Assembly: GCA_036186865.1 (NCBI GenBank)
Contig: AP025062.1
Coordinates: forward strand, 7,809,581-7,873,580
DNA: 64,000 nucleotides
Direction: 5' to 3'
From: Eustoma russellianum
Taxonomy: Eukaryota; Streptophyta; Magnoliopsida; Gentianales; Gentianaceae
Shown piece after piece: positions 41,408-53,690 of the stretch. Every line of letters starts with the position of its first letter. Within the stretch, counting starts at the first letter, position 1. A program made the position numbers and the translations under genes. Below the pieces are notes generated by a model that was given only the letters and a program-made list of their open reading frames with translations, made no database searches and was not told the DNA's origin.

Positions 41408-43640
41408 TGTAGCGCCCCGCTCCCGAGCCCTAGCTTTGAGAACGGTGCACCCGCCGTAGCCTACTAAGAGGACTACAAAACGTCTATCAAACTTCTTTAC
41501 ACGTCAGAAAGGACGTATAAATTTTTGCAGAAACGATAATTAAAGAAATAAACATCTTGATTAAATTAAATCCATCAGAATAAAATTGAGTACAAGGGTT
41601 GACGAAACCCGCTAAGTCAAGTAGGAAAATACTAAAATCCAACAGTAAACCTAGGTGGAGGTCTATCTGACTATCCAAGAACAAGCTCCTGGTCAACAAG
41701 ATCCCTTCTCGAGCCCAGCTCACTCTTCCCAGCTCGCGTAATCAGTCCCATCCTCGATAAATATATACAGTCTTAATCCTGCTCACCTGTGGAGGGGTGG
41801 TGGGGGGGACGAGTGATGGGAGTCACTCGTAGACTACCCGTCTCTCCCAAAAAGGGACTGTCACATACTGAGTCGGGTAACACATAAAGCACATAAAGCA
41901 TGGTGCAGGTAAATAAAGCAATAAAGCATAAACAAATAAATAATAAAGCAAATAAAGCATAAATAAAGAAATAGCACATACCCGACCCGATCCGTATCCC
42001 AAAACGTAGTACTGAAGCAACTTAATAACAAGACAAATAATCACAACAATAATAAATTCAATGCGCAAGTTTATGATGCATGCACCTCTATCTCCGTGTC
42101 ACACGCAGTCATTTAATATCACATGCTATGCTTATTCTTTTCCATGTTATGCTATGCATGTCCCGGGTCCTATCGGATGAAGGTAACCATTATTACCAAC
42201 ATCCATCACACGCCTCGTCAGGCCACACGGCTCATAGGCCAAATGTCATGCTCGTGCCATGAATGCGTCACACTAGCACACTTCCGTTTGTCCTATGTTG
42301 CATGCTCCGTTCTATCTTGCGTATTACCTATATTCTGTAGTTACCCTATGTTGCGTGGGGTTCATTACTGTATTTTATCTTCTACCGTTATTTTATCTTT
42401 CTAGACTTTATTTTAGGTTTCTACACTTTATTTTATTTTTCCTAGGATCTTAAACACTTTAAATTTTTATTTAAATATTTTTTTCTTTCCCTACTTTTTT
42501 TATTTCTTTTACTTTAATTTATTTAATGGGTTCCTAAATTTTCTTATCATTAAAACATTATTAATTATTAAATTAATCACATATGTATAATTACTCATCA
42601 TTTGTTATTTTTAATTTTATTATTTTTTTATTTTTTTCCCTTACGTGATACACATCTATTTTATTATATTTTATTACTAATTCATTTATATATTATTATT
42701 GTAAGCCTTACTAAATTTTAATTTATTTTTAGAATTATTTAACCCTTTCTTTCCCTTTAACAGGCCTCTTTAAATTCTGGCCCCTTTTATTTCCAGCAGT
42801 TCGGCCTGCCACAGACAGCAGGCCACTAGTTGCTTTTTCTTATTTCTGCGGCTTGGGCCGTCTACTGGTCTGGCCCGCTAGCCACTGAGGCTGGCAGGCT
42901 GGACTGCAGTCAGTCCGGCCTGCCACCCTTTCTTAAATCTTTTTTTTTTTGGTTTCTCAATTGTGGGCTACACTTTTCCCTGGCCTGTTTCGGTTGGGGG
43001 CCAGCCTGCTGCCAGCGCAGGCTTGGCCTGTTTTTTTAATTTATTTCATTAATTTCTTAAATTATTTCAAAAATCCATAACTTTTTCGTTTTAACTCCGA
43101 TTTACTCCAAACCAGTGGGGTTTGTCTCATTATAACGCAACCAACACAACGGTGCCGGAGACGTCAGCGCTTGTCCTGCACGCACCACTCAGGGGTGCGC
43201 GTGGGCCACACGCGTCGCCCTCTGCAGCCGCGCGTGTGCTACACGAGCCGCCTCTGGGTGCGTTTTTCGATGCCCTGAACCTATTCCGACCTATTTCCGT
43301 GTTATGTGATCTATATCTAAGGCCAAACACGAAAGTTCCATAGCAAAACATACCAAAACATAAAGAGATCATGATAAACACATAAAAGATATACATGTAG
43401 TGATAATTAAATAATTCCCAAAACAAAATGTGAGGGAATCCAAAGCAATCCACAGAGGAGAGGGTAACCTACATCTTGAGTACCAACTCACTGACAAGAA
43501 CGGTGTTGGATTTGATATGGAAAGCCTTATCTTTTCCTTCTCTACTTTCTCTTCTCTCTTTTTCTTTTTCTCTTTCTCTCTCCTTTCTTTTCTCTCCCTG
43601 CCTCAGCCGAAAATTGCTATTTTGAAAAGTGATGTTGTGT
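41408..43640 (-). repeat. Element B 3' LTR, inner boundary unresolved
   Basis: Begins TGTAGCGCCCCGCTCC. It matches 62326-64000 closely up to about 43060, where the window ends for the other copy. A GC-rich part (42770-43030 and 43140-43270) and a pyrimidine tract near 43540-43610 parallel the layout of the A LTR read in reverse. The exact junction with the LINE near 43640-43670 cannot be fixed. No gene is seen. Confidence 0.75.
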
Positions 43641-43815
43641 GAATGTGTGGGCTGGGAGGAAAAATGCTTTGGTGCTGCTCTCGCGATCATGGGTGGCGGC
43701 TGTAGCCGCCGCCGAACTTCATTCCGTTTCGCTTCTTTTTCTTCCGTTTTCATTCTCTGATCTGTACTCTACAATATTTCGGTTTCACTATTACATTCAC
43801 AATCCTGCGGTGATC

Positions 43816-44914
43816 ATGACTAGCAATCAAACCTCGGCAGGAAAGATGCCAACTTTCGCATCATTATTTCAAACTTCATCCATGCCACCAATTGCAGACA
43901 AGATAATTCAACGATATAAGGGTAGTCCTATGATCTCTTTTTCGGATGAAGAAGTATCGTTAATGGCTGAGCCATATAGGTTTTCGCTTGTGGGAACTTT
44001 TTGGTATGGCAGGCCGCCATTGGCAACAATTCGCGCCGCAATTGACAGGATTGGATTTAGCAGCACCGTCCGAGTTGGTTTATTGGATTCCAATCATGTT
44101 TTACTGCACTTTGCAAAAGAGCAGGATTATTTAAGATGTTTTGCACGTCAAAGTTGGATGATCTCGGGCAAATATATGCGAACCAAACGGCTCCCATTTA
44201 TGGAGCCATTTAATTTTAGTTTAATATTTTTTTTACACACTAGGTAGTAAAACCGGTTGGGGAAGATAATGGAAGGGATTTTGGGATAGTTATGGGGGGA
44301 GTGGGAGCGGAATTAATGGGAGGGGGTTTATTGGTAGTTAATGCTAGGTCTTTTTTTAAATTTAATCCTTAGCCAAATTAATTGATTAATTGCTAATAAT
44401 AATTTTTTTAAAAAAAACTAACGGTTACAACATCCTACCCCCGTTACAAAAAGTTTCGTGCGCACTATGTAGTTTAACGACTTAATATCATTCTACTCGC
44501 TCCATTTGTCTAAACATCAGTCTTTCTAAACATCCATTGCATATTCCGATATGCCGACCTCTATACCTTCTCGACATAGGACGAAGGCCTCAAAATAATT
44601 ACTTGTATATGCAGTTGCTAATTGCAGATGATGAACAACAAAGTTCAACCTTGGGTCGATCATCTGAAGAGGTGTACAAAGACCAAATTGCTAACATAGT
44701 ACAATCTATCATAATAGATGCTGGCCATAAGGATTCACACTTATGCTCAAATTCCCAGCCTCCATCGCCAGTGGAGGTACAGCCAGAATTGGATTTTCAC
44801 GTCCCACCGCGGCTGCTTCGACGCCAGAACAGAGTCATGGATCCGTCAAGCCCGCCTATTACTAGATCACGAGCAGCTCTCTCTAACTCTTTTGAAGCAC
44901 TATCTGATCAATGA
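43816..44914 (+). pseudogene. LINE ORF1 (DUF4283 protein), interrupted in the middle
   Basis: Plant LINE ORF1 proteins bind element RNA. The ATG at 43816 gives MTSNQTSAGKMPTFASLFQ. The DUF4283 domain (ISFSDEEVSLMAEPYRFSLV, LLHFAKEQDYLRCFARQSWM) covers residues about 35-120. After 44205 the frame runs into AT-rich DNA with stops, and about 300 bp (44222-44530) match neither ORF1 nor anything I know. The C-terminal part resumes around 44565 and ends SRAALSNSFEALSDQ at TGA 44912-44914, which overlaps the ORF2 ATG as ATGA. The central CCHC part expected in this family is missing, so the gap reflects a replacement rather than a simple insertion. Confidence 0.8.
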
Positions 44915-47900
44915 AGATACTAGTCTGGAATGTTCGAGGTATTAGGACATCCATCACTCGACTGATTACTTTAAATAGAAAATATAATTTTCATGTGATC
45001 GTAGTTATTGAGCCGAAACTCAGGCCTACTGCAATCACATTATATAGACTTCAGCTGGGATTTACGGAGGCATTATCAGTAAATGAGGACAAAATCTGGA
45101 TTTTTTGGCGTCATTCGCACTTACATTTAGAAAACCAGAGGTCTGGGATACAGAATCATTCGCTTCAATTTCGTTGGATTGCAACCGGGGATGTATTCTG
45201 GTGTACATTTGTATACGCATTGCACACAGTGATGGCTAGGAAGCCATTGTGGGATGATTTACTCTCATTTCAGGCAACAACAAATCATCCATGGCTTATT
45301 GGAGGAGACTTTAATACCTTCTTAACTTTGGATGAACATCATGGCCGTTCAGTGCCAACCTTACGTAGCTTACAGGATTTCAATGATTTTGTTGCTGCAA
45401 GTTCATTACAGCCGATTAGTTTTCAAGGAGCCATATATACATGGAGCGATGGCAGAGGGTTAGGCAGGGTGAGCCGTCGATTGGACAGATATATGTGCAA
45501 CTCACAATTTTTTGATCTTTTTGGAACAGTGCAATATCAACACCTTAATCGGACTACATCGGATCACTCGCCTATTTTCTTAGAGTGTAATTACAACTCT
45601 TCGTCGTCCACGTCAGCCTTTAGATACTTAGATGTGTGGTCTACACATCAGGATTTTAAACATTATGTTACTCATCAATGGAGTTCTTTCCCGACAACAG
45701 GTGGTATGAGAGGTTTTTATAACAAATTGCATAAGCTCAAGCAGCAGCTTATTATTTGGAACAAAACGGTGTTCGGAAATATTTTTGATGCTGTTGAACG
45801 CGCAGAGAAAGAGGTCACGAGATGTGAGAGGGCATATGACTTAGCACCAACTGATGCAAATCGAATTGCATATCACTTATCCATGGCAACCCTGAGAAAT
45901 GCACAATCAAAAGCAGTCTTATTTTGGAAGCAAAAAGCCAATGTAAAATGGATGAAAGACGGTGATGCGAACACACATTTCTTCCATCAAACAGTTAACG
46001 AACGCAGGCGTAGGCAACAGATTAGGCGGATAATACGCAGTGATGGTGTTGAGCTAGTTGATCAGCCGGACATTGAGCAAGAGGCAATAGATTACTATAA
46101 GAAATTGTTCGCCGAGGAAACTACAACGAATGAGGAGTCTATACTGCAGTATATTCCATGTATGGTAACGTCACAGGAAAATGAGCAATTGCTCTCTTTG
46201 CCAACGATTGAGGAAGTTAAGGGTGCGGTATGGGATTTAAGTCCAACAAGTGCGGCAGGACCAGATGGTTTTCCTGGCTCATTTTACAGACTATTCTGGC
46301 CCGTAATCTCTGCAGATGTTCATAAAGCGGCGCAAGAATTTTTTCTGGGAGTTAGACCCCCTGCAGCAATGTCAGCTGCTTTAATCACATTGATACCCAA
46401 GGTGAATACTCCCACTTCTTTTTCTCAATTCCGACCTATTTGTTTGACTAACTTCATGGCAAAGATTGTTACACGCATTGTGGCTACAAGGCTTTCTATG
46501 ATCTTGCCCAAGCTGATATCTCCAGAACAAGCTGGTTTTATGAAGGGCAGGGACATTACTGAGCAGATCCTATTAGCTCAGGAAATGGTGCATTTATTGG
46601 ATAAACCAGCACGCGGTGGCCATGTCATTATCAAATTAGACATGGCAAAGGCATTTGATCGGGTCAGTTGGTCCTATCTTGAACACTTGCTCACAAGAAT
46701 GGGCTTTCAACCGAGATTTGCACGGATATTAATCAATAACTTATCGGCTACAAAGTGTTCGATGTTGATTAATGGTAAACCTGCGGGCTTCTTCCCAATT
46801 ACACGTGGTGTTAAACAAGGTGATCCCCTCTCTCCGCTTTTATTCATTCTCTCGTCTGAAGGATTTTCCAGGGGTCTTAACACTCTCATGCAAGATGGTA
46901 CTGTAAAAGGGTTTCAAGCAGGTCGAGTTCCACGAGTGTCTCATTTGGGATTTGCCGATGACCTAGTTATCTTCTTGAACGGAGCTGTCCGCAATTTACA
47001 GCGATTTCGTTATTTCTTGACTGACTATCAGCAAGCCTCAGGCCAGTTAATTAATCTTCACAAAAGTCAAGTAATTACTGGAACTACAGTCAATGGGACC
47101 CGTGTATCAGCAACTCTAGGTATGAATCTCACAACATTACCAATGAAATATTTGGGTTCCTACTTGTATAAGGGCATTAACCGAGCATCGTATTGTACTT
47201 CGTTGATTGATCACTTTGATGCAAAGTTAAATTCATGGTCATCTAAATTACTCTCTATGGCGGGTCGACTTATTTTATTACGACATGTCTTGTGTTCCAT
47301 GACTCTTCATATCATCGCTAGCTCACGTTTGCCCAAAAGTGTACTCCACACTCTAAGCAGGAAAATGGCAAATTTTTTGTGGAATGGGGGACACCATTGG
47401 AAAGATTGGGATAAAATATGTACACCTAAAGAAATGGGAGGTTTGGATATTCGGAATTTGTCACTATTGCAGCAAGCTTATGATGGCAAATTATGGTGGG
47501 CATATCATCACTCAAAATCCTTATGGGCTCAATTTATGCGTACCAAATATGGCAACCGCTCACAAATGCAAGTTCAGATTTATGATTCATCAATATGGAA
47601 GCGAATATCTAGAGTTAATGTATTCATGCAGCAACACGTCCAGATTACACCAGAAGAACTACATTGGACACCGGATAAGCTGGGTCAATTCTCTCTAAAA
47701 TCAATATATGGGATTCTTAATACAAATGACATGTGCCCGTATGCAAAATTTATCTTCTGGCACACGGTACCATTGGGAGGGAGGATTTTCTTATGGAAAC
47801 TCTGGCATCAAGCATTGCCTATTGCTGATAATTTGAACAGGTGGCAATGTATATATCCTACGCAATGTGCTTTTTGTAAGCATGATTCTGAGCAACTTCA

Positions 47901-48768
47901 TCATATATTCCTTAATTGTCCCGTTATCAAGCCTCTGTGGCAAGACATATCTATTCTCTTTGTTGGACCATCACCACAATGTACAACAATTCGGACCTAC
48001 TTATTAAGCTGGTGGCGATTGGCATCTTCATCTACAATGAGAGGACAATTGCATGCGGTGATTCCAGCACTTGTTGTTTGGGTTATTTGGAAGGAATATG
48101 CGAGAGTTCGATATGGAGATGAAAATTTCTCATACAGGAGATTATTTGAACGAGTACGTGATCATATTTTTACATGGTTTTCAGCAACGCAAGGCCGCAA
48201 ATTTTCACAAAATATACCACATTTGGTTCCACTTTCTTTTGCACCACGTATGAGGTGCCGTGTACCACGGGTTATACGATGGCTAACACCCCCAGTTGGA
48301 AAATTAAAGTTGAATGTAGATGCCACAGTCAAGCGGAACTCAGCTGCAGCAGGAGCTATTTTGCGTAGTCACAATGGGGAATTTGTATCTGCTATCAGTT
48401 TTTATTTACCATCGGTGATACCTTTAAGGGCGGAGCTCATGGCTGTATTGTTCTCACTTATATATTATTCTCGGACATATGATCATCTCATTATTGAAAC
48501 AGATTGCAGTGTTTTACTACGCAACATCTCAACTGTGGATACCTTCACGGGAAGTTATGCCTCAGAGTTGCAGCGGCTCACTACTTTCCTACAGTTGAAT
48601 GCCTCTACAATACAATATTGTCCTCGTCAGGCAAATACGGTGGCACACTTATTAGCGTCGCATGGCTTAAGCTCGGTGGGTGTCAAAGTATATTCTCAGA
48701 CAAATTTACCATGTGAAGTCCGGGGTGCACTCACTTTGGATACGTCTACGCCTCATCTACGCTTCTAA
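44911..48768 (+). CDS. LINE ORF2: endonuclease, reverse transcriptase, zinc ribbon, RNase H (1285 aa, intact)
   Basis: This multidomain enzyme nicks target DNA and copies element RNA into it. The apurinic-like endonuclease (residues about 1-225) has VIEPK, GGDFNTF (131-137) and SDHSPIF (about 217). Reverse transcriptase (about 450-720) has LDMAKAFDRVSW (about 575), GVKQGDPLSPLLFIL (about 632) and the catalytic FADDLVIF (about 681). A zf-RVT zinc region (925-1015) has CAFCKHDSEQLHHIFLNC. The C-terminal RNase H (about 1133-1255) has LNVDAT, RAELMAV and ETDCSVL. Its last conserved motif reads RQANTVAHLLAS where Asp is usual before LA, so the fourth acidic residue is His. No stop or shift is seen. 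The start overlaps the ORF1 stop as ATGA, so translation probably depends on ORF1. Confidence 0.95.
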   Translation: MKILVWNVRGIRTSITRLITLNRKYNFHVIVVIEPKLRPTAITLYRLQLGFTEALSVNEDKIWIFWRHSHLHLENQRSGIQNHSLQFRWIATGDVFWCTFVYALHTVMARKPLWDDLLSFQATTNHPWLIGGDFNTFLTLDEHHGRSVPTLRSLQDFNDFVAASSLQPISFQGAIYTWSDGRGLGRVSRRLDRYMCNSQFFDLFGTVQYQHLNRTTSDHSPIFLECNYNSSSSTSAFRYLDVWSTHQDFKHYVTHQWSSFPTTGGMRGFYNKLHKLKQQLIIWNKTVFGNIFDAVERAEKEVTRCERAYDLAPTDANRIAYHLSMATLRNAQSKAVLFWKQKANVKWMKDGDANTHFFHQTVNERRRRQQIRRIIRSDGVELVDQPDIEQEAIDYYKKLFAEETTTNEESILQYIPCMVTSQENEQLLSLPTIEEVKGAVWDLSPTSAAGPDGFPGSFYRLFWPVISADVHKAAQEFFLGVRPPAAMSAALITLIPKVNTPTSFSQFRPICLTNFMAKIVTRIVATRLSMILPKLISPEQAGFMKGRDITEQILLAQEMVHLLDKPARGGHVIIKLDMAKAFDRVSWSYLEHLLTRMGFQPRFARILINNLSATKCSMLINGKPAGFFPITRGVKQGDPLSPLLFILSSEGFSRGLNTLMQDGTVKGFQAGRVPRVSHLGFADDLVIFLNGAVRNLQRFRYFLTDYQQASGQLINLHKSQVITGTTVNGTRVSATLGMNLTTLPMKYLGSYLYKGINRASYCTSLIDHFDAKLNSWSSKLLSMAGRLILLRHVLCSMTLHIIASSRLPKSVLHTLSRKMANFLWNGGHHWKDWDKICTPKEMGGLDIRNLSLLQQAYDGKLWWAYHHSKSLWAQFMRTKYGNRSQMQVQIYDSSIWKRISRVNVFMQQHVQITPEELHWTPDKLGQFSLKSIYGILNTNDMCPYAKFIFWHTVPLGGRIFLWKLWHQALPIADNLNRWQCIYPTQCAFCKHDSEQLHHIFLNCPVIKPLWQDISILFVGPSPQCTTIRTYLLSWWRLASSSTMRGQLHAVIPALVVWVIWKEYARVRYGDENFSYRRLFERVRDHIFTWFSATQGRKFSQNIPHLVPLSFAPRMRCRVPRVIRWLTPPVGKLKLNVDATVKRNSAAAGAILRSHNGEFVSAISFYLPSVIPLRAELMAVLFSLIYYSRTYDHLIIETDCSVLLRNISTVDTFTGSYASELQRLTTFLQLNASTIQYCPRQANTVAHLLASHGLSSVGVKVYSQTNLPCEVRGALTLDTSTPHLRF

Positions 48769-49363
48769 ATCACGTCTCCCAATGGGTTGGCACATTACAA
48801 GATTGGTTGCCTGTGTCTGTGGACATAGGCAACGTTGGTATGTTTTCATTCAATTTATTGATATCTTATTAATCTTGTTTTCCTATGACTACACTACCGC
48901 TTACATGGAGCGTTTTTCTTGGTTGGCTGAGGAACTTGGAATGCATACATGGCCCGGGCAAGAGCAACCTCCAATTAATTCAATTTGCTGTGCTTATAAT
49001 CCTCACCACAGTACCAGGCATTCTTTTTGGCATTTGCAGAACATTGCAATATCTCAGGATCCTTACAGGCTACAACCACGGGTGCAAAGCGACTACAGAT
49101 TTTACTTCAATTTCTTGTTGTATTCTTTGAGTCATCTCTCCATTCATGTAAATATGTACGCTTTTTCCTTCGCCAAGGTTTTATCCACAAGGGTGGTTTT
49201 ACTTGGTAAGGTTTTAATGCGGCATATCATATATGACTGGAGGTTGACAATCATCACAGCCTTATATTTTCTTTTTACATTTACTATATACTAATGTAAT
49301 ATGGTTTACCCAGCCATAATTGGGTACATAATAAAATGCAATCTGTTTTCATCAAAAAAAAAA

Positions 49364-51119
49364 TATAGCACTCGAATCGACCTTAAAAGTATTGTCACCA
49401 TACTAAGGGTTCTACAATCCAATCATCGGTTTATAACTTTCTTATATCAATCATCAGCAACTCTCGTAAATCGGTTTTTAAGTGTACTACAACCTTTAAC
49501 TTAACCCCTTATCCACAAGACTCATCTCTTGAATCATATGTATTTTTAGAATACGTTTTACTATAGCACGATTCAATTTAGTTACACTAGCATCCCGTAA
49601 GATGATCTAGTTCTTATAGGCCTCAATTCTTAACTTGTTTCTCTATAATTAGTATATACACGCATCTACTCGTACCCTTTGGCGTGTGTCATTTAACTTA
49701 TCGCAGTCTACCATTTCAGATTCTTAAGCTCATTATGTATGATTCATTCCCCCAGATAATTAACCCAACTAATATCCCGTATGTACGCCAATATGTTGTT
49801 TGTTACACACAACTAAGTCCTCAAAACCAATACTTACATACTTACAAACTAATTCGATGATCATACCCTTACTTATTTGAAATTTTCATCAGTCGAATAT
49901 ATGAAATATGTGTTCGGCATGCTTTTCTTCTAATAAAACATGACCTACGTGGCTATAATTTGAACTATGATCTTAGTTGTTTTAAAATAATATCATTCCT
50001 CTTTTATTTTATTATTGATTCTTTTTCACAAGATTCGAGATAACATAATTGTTTTCACAAAGCAGAGTTTCAAATGACCTCTTATAAAAAATGATAATGT
50101 AACTTGTTGGCAAATTGTTTCGATGAAATGAAGTTATAACAGTTGAAAACTTAGTAATGTAAGATTTTATAAAACGATTCGTAATACGGTAACTTTCGCA
50201 TTCAAAAAGACAATATATATATTTTGAAAGCTACTTTTTGGCTTCACAAAATTTAAATAAGTTTATCGCAAGCAGGTGGATACTTCGGAAACACTTTAGT
50301 AAATAAATTGCTTGTGATATCGATAGTCGTCAATTAATTTTAGATTAAAAAAATAGAAATTTAAGATATTGTGTGAGAAATATATATGTAAACACATTGT
50401 TTTTTTTAAGAACATTAATATTTTAAAAGTTTTTTTCCTATTTAAGGTCGTCAAATATTTAAAAATTTGGTTATGATTATATACAAGTACGGAAATTAAT
50501 TTTCCTTGTAAAGGTTGGTAGGTTATAAAAAATAATATAGACTCAATAAGGTATTTTCGATGACAAACATTTCTTTAAAGTACTTGTTAAAATATGGTTA
50601 TACATACGTGCTTATATAAAATATTTATCTGTTTGAAAAATATATCAATCCACTATTTCGTATATTTCTATAGGTCACCTTCTTTTTCGGATAGGTCTCC
50701 TATGTACAGTTTCTTATAAGTCTAACGTTTGCCTACTCATGATAAATGTTTTTCTAAATTAAATTGGTCCAATCCTAGCATGGCACACTAATTTTTGATC
50801 AACTTCAGGTGTTCTAATTCACCACGCTTCTGCGCGCCCACTGATCCACTATACCTCATTACTTGGTTATTTGAACCATTAATTTTATACTAGTTCATAA
50901 AAGCAACCTTTACTTGTTCATGTCCGATCTATTTTAGTTCAAGCCTACTAAATTCAAGTCAAGTACTTCGACGTTTCTCTACATCAACACTTAACTAAAA
51001 GTTTGTAACAGCTCATTGTGCCCATGTACTTGTTATAGCCGGTTTGTGCCTTTTGCTACCAATCAATATCTCTACATAGACTAATATCGTCGTCCTACTT
51101 AATAACTCTAAATTTCAAG
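49364..51119. other. AT-rich element B interior between LINE and element A, no gene seen
   Basis: About 1.75 kb without a long open frame on either strand. No pol motif (protease, integrase or reverse transcriptase) is recognisable. Composition resembles 60838-61650, the stretch on the other side of element A. Confidence 0.6.
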
Positions 51120-53434
51120 TGTAATATCCAGGAGAAAAAAAGAAAATAAAAATACTAATAATAAATTAATTATAATATGTTAACTACAATAATAGAAAAA
51201 GAAAAGGAAAAAATAAAATATTAGATATGTTAGTGCAAGTGTGCGTGTGAGGGGATAAGGGATGGGGGGAAATACTTTGCAATGGATTGATTAGGATTGA
51301 AATTTTAGATTTAGTAAAATTCCTAAAACAAATCCAACCACCTCCAAAACCCTTCCCCACAATATTAAAATACCATAAATCCTCTCCCTCTTAATTTTCA
51401 GCAGCAACCATTAGACAAAAAAAACATAACGTGAGAAAGAAAAAGGGGAGAGGAGAGAAAAAAAGAAGAAGAAGAGGGCTAGCACGGTTCCCGAATCCGA
51501 GTTCTAATCCGTCTAGTTATTCGTTGTTAGCATCAATCCAAGTAGGTGTCTCTTCCCCCCTCAAATGGGTACGATCCATGCATGCTTTGGTGGTATATTT
51601 TATGTGATTCATTGTTTTATTTGTATTAGATGTAGATTTGCATTTGTTTATATTCGGTAAAGCATGACATAATTGTTTTATTGCTGTTATGTGCTTGTAT
51701 GTGTATGAAATTGATGGTAGGGAGTAATTGGATTAAGAACACCCTCGATTGAAATCAAAAGATTAGAAATTTTTATACTTGGAATTGTTTACAATTTCGT
51801 TTTAGCCTTAGAATAGGTTCATATAGGTTGAAAATAGGGAAAAATTCAATCTGGGGTTGAAAATCTGGCCAGGAAGGTGGCGCGTGTGGCTCACGCACCG
51901 CCAAAGACGGCTGGGAGTGGCCTCATGCGTCGTCTGGGGGAGAACAAAAAATAATAATAATCTGCAGACGGGCTGGCCTGCAGGGCATCGTACCGGGCCA
52001 ACCCTTAACGGGCCAGCGGACTGCCGCTGCTGGATAAGGCCCAATACTAAATAATTAAAAAAAATAGGGGCTGGCTGGTTACTGGACCGGGCCGGATGGC
52101 CAGCGGACCGGGTCGTGGCTGGTCTGCCCAAAATTAATCCCGAATAAAAAAGGAGAATCGGGCTGGGCTGGAGCTGCGAACACGAGCCAGGCTGGGAAAT
52201 TAGTTAGAGCCGGCCCGCCAGAGGAAAAAAGAGAGAAAATGAAGTTTAATTAATTATTTAAAATTCTGGAAATTAGAAAAGGGTAAATAAATTATTTTAA
52301 ATTCCAGAAAAATATATTTAATAATCAGAAAATTCTAAATAAATTCCAGAAAATATAAAAGGTTAAATTAGACTAATTCCACTTAATTTCTGAGTTTTGG
52401 TAAATGTAAGTAATTATGAATAATTAGTAATAAATAGAAATAAATAAAAGAAAATTAGGGGAAAATAGTAGAAAATTCTAGAAAATTAATACAAGCTAAG
52501 GGAAAATAAAAGGGATGTTAAATAACAACTTTTCAATACTCGAAAAATTTACACAACCAAATATTGAGTGCCGGAGTTGGTGAGGATGGGCGTACGGGCC
52601 CCAGACGACTTTGTTGTTGCATTCATGGCACGTGCATTGCATTTGGAGTGGATCATAGTGTACGGGCCATGGGTACTCGGTCATGGTGGATCATGGTGTA
52701 TGGGCCATGGGCATCGGTTAAGGTGGATTGTGGTGTACGGGCCACGAGCATCGGTAAGGGTGGATTGTAGTGTACATGCTACAGGCATCCAGTCAATCCC
52801 GGGATCATGCATAGCATATAGGTCTAGGGCATATTGCATGACATGATTCTTGTTGCGTGTGACACGTTATTTGAGCATGCATCACGTACTTGCGCATTTT
52901 CTATGTGGAGTGTTTTACTTACCGCATTTACTTTATCTTATGCATGTTATCTTATATTCATGTGCTATGTGATTATATCATGTCTATGTGCTATGTGGCT
53001 ATATCATTTCGGTATGTACGTTTTGTATTTGTTTGAGGCGGGCATCTACTGGGGGATTTCTGTCACTCACTCCTACTTCCCAGGTGAGCCGGATGAGGAC
53101 TACGAGCACATTTTTGTTGAGGACGGGTGGGACGTAGCAGAATGGGCCGGTTGAGAGCTGCAGCTAGGATAGGAGGGAACTCTGCAGCCGTTTTGTTCTT
53201 GTTACACTTTGAGGATTTTCCACATACTACGTTATTATTTTTATTCCAGAATTTCTATTCAGCAATGTAATGACAGTTATTGGAGTTTAATTTATGTTAT
53301 GGTTTACGTTTCCGCGGGAAAAATTTCTACGTCATTTTGACAAGTAAGAGATTGGTTGACGCTTTTTGTTCTCCTTAGTGAGATACGGCGGGTGCACTGT
53401 TCCCGATGTTAGGGCTCGGGAGCGGGGCGCTACA
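51120..53434 (+). repeat. Element A 5' LTR (2315 bp)
   Basis: TGTAATATCC ... GGGGCGCTACA, followed by the primer site. It contains a GC-rich block with repeated GGGCTGG/GGCCGG segments (51990-52220) and a short repeated TACGGGCCA/GGGCATCGG segment near 52660-52760. Confidence 0.95.
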
Positions 53435-53436
53435 GG

Positions 53437-53449
53437 TGGTATCAGAGCC
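53437..53449 (+). promoter_or_regulatory. Element A primer binding site
   Basis: TGGTATCAGAGCC, complementary to initiator tRNA-Met, two bases after the LTR. Confidence 0.95.
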
Positions 53450-53690
53450 GAGGCTCCAGATCTCCTCGGAAACGCAGGATTAATTAGAACACTTAGACAT
53501 AAGCTACGATTTTACCCATAATAAACAAAGTAGACTTAAGAAATAATTTTAGACCGAAGTTATGATTGGGTTATGGGAGGTGTGTGTCGATGGAGAGCTT
53601 TCTTGTTTAAATATTTGATTTATCCGCATTCCACCTCTCAAATTCTTATTGACTAATCTGATTTCGTCTCATGAACTTGGATTACAGAAA

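Larger units (their letters stand above)
43660..49363 (+). mobile_element. L1-type LINE (non-LTR retrotransposon) with intact ORF2
   Basis: ORF1 with a DUF4283 domain, an overlapping ORF2 with endonuclease, reverse transcriptase, zinc-ribbon and RNase H domains, a 3' UTR (48769-49353) and an A10 tail at 49354-49363. The 5' boundary is estimated. I could not find a matching target duplication on both sides, so one flank may be rearranged. ORF1 is disrupted, so the element would need ORF1 protein from elsewhere. Confidence 0.9.

Noticed and set aside
44222..44530. MITE inside LINE ORF1
   Set aside because: I found no inverted ends or target duplication. The CACTA-like words near its edges are direct, not inverted, and ORF1 is also missing sequence.
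49364..51119. Pol of element B hidden on the minus strand
   Set aside because: I looked for protease, integrase and reverse transcriptase signatures and saw none. A profile search in all frames would be the decisive test.
52568..53154. Open frames in the element A LTR shared by both copies (also 59970-60556)
   Set aside because: They are shared because the LTRs are duplicates. They have no domain, and retrotransposon LTRs are normally non-coding.
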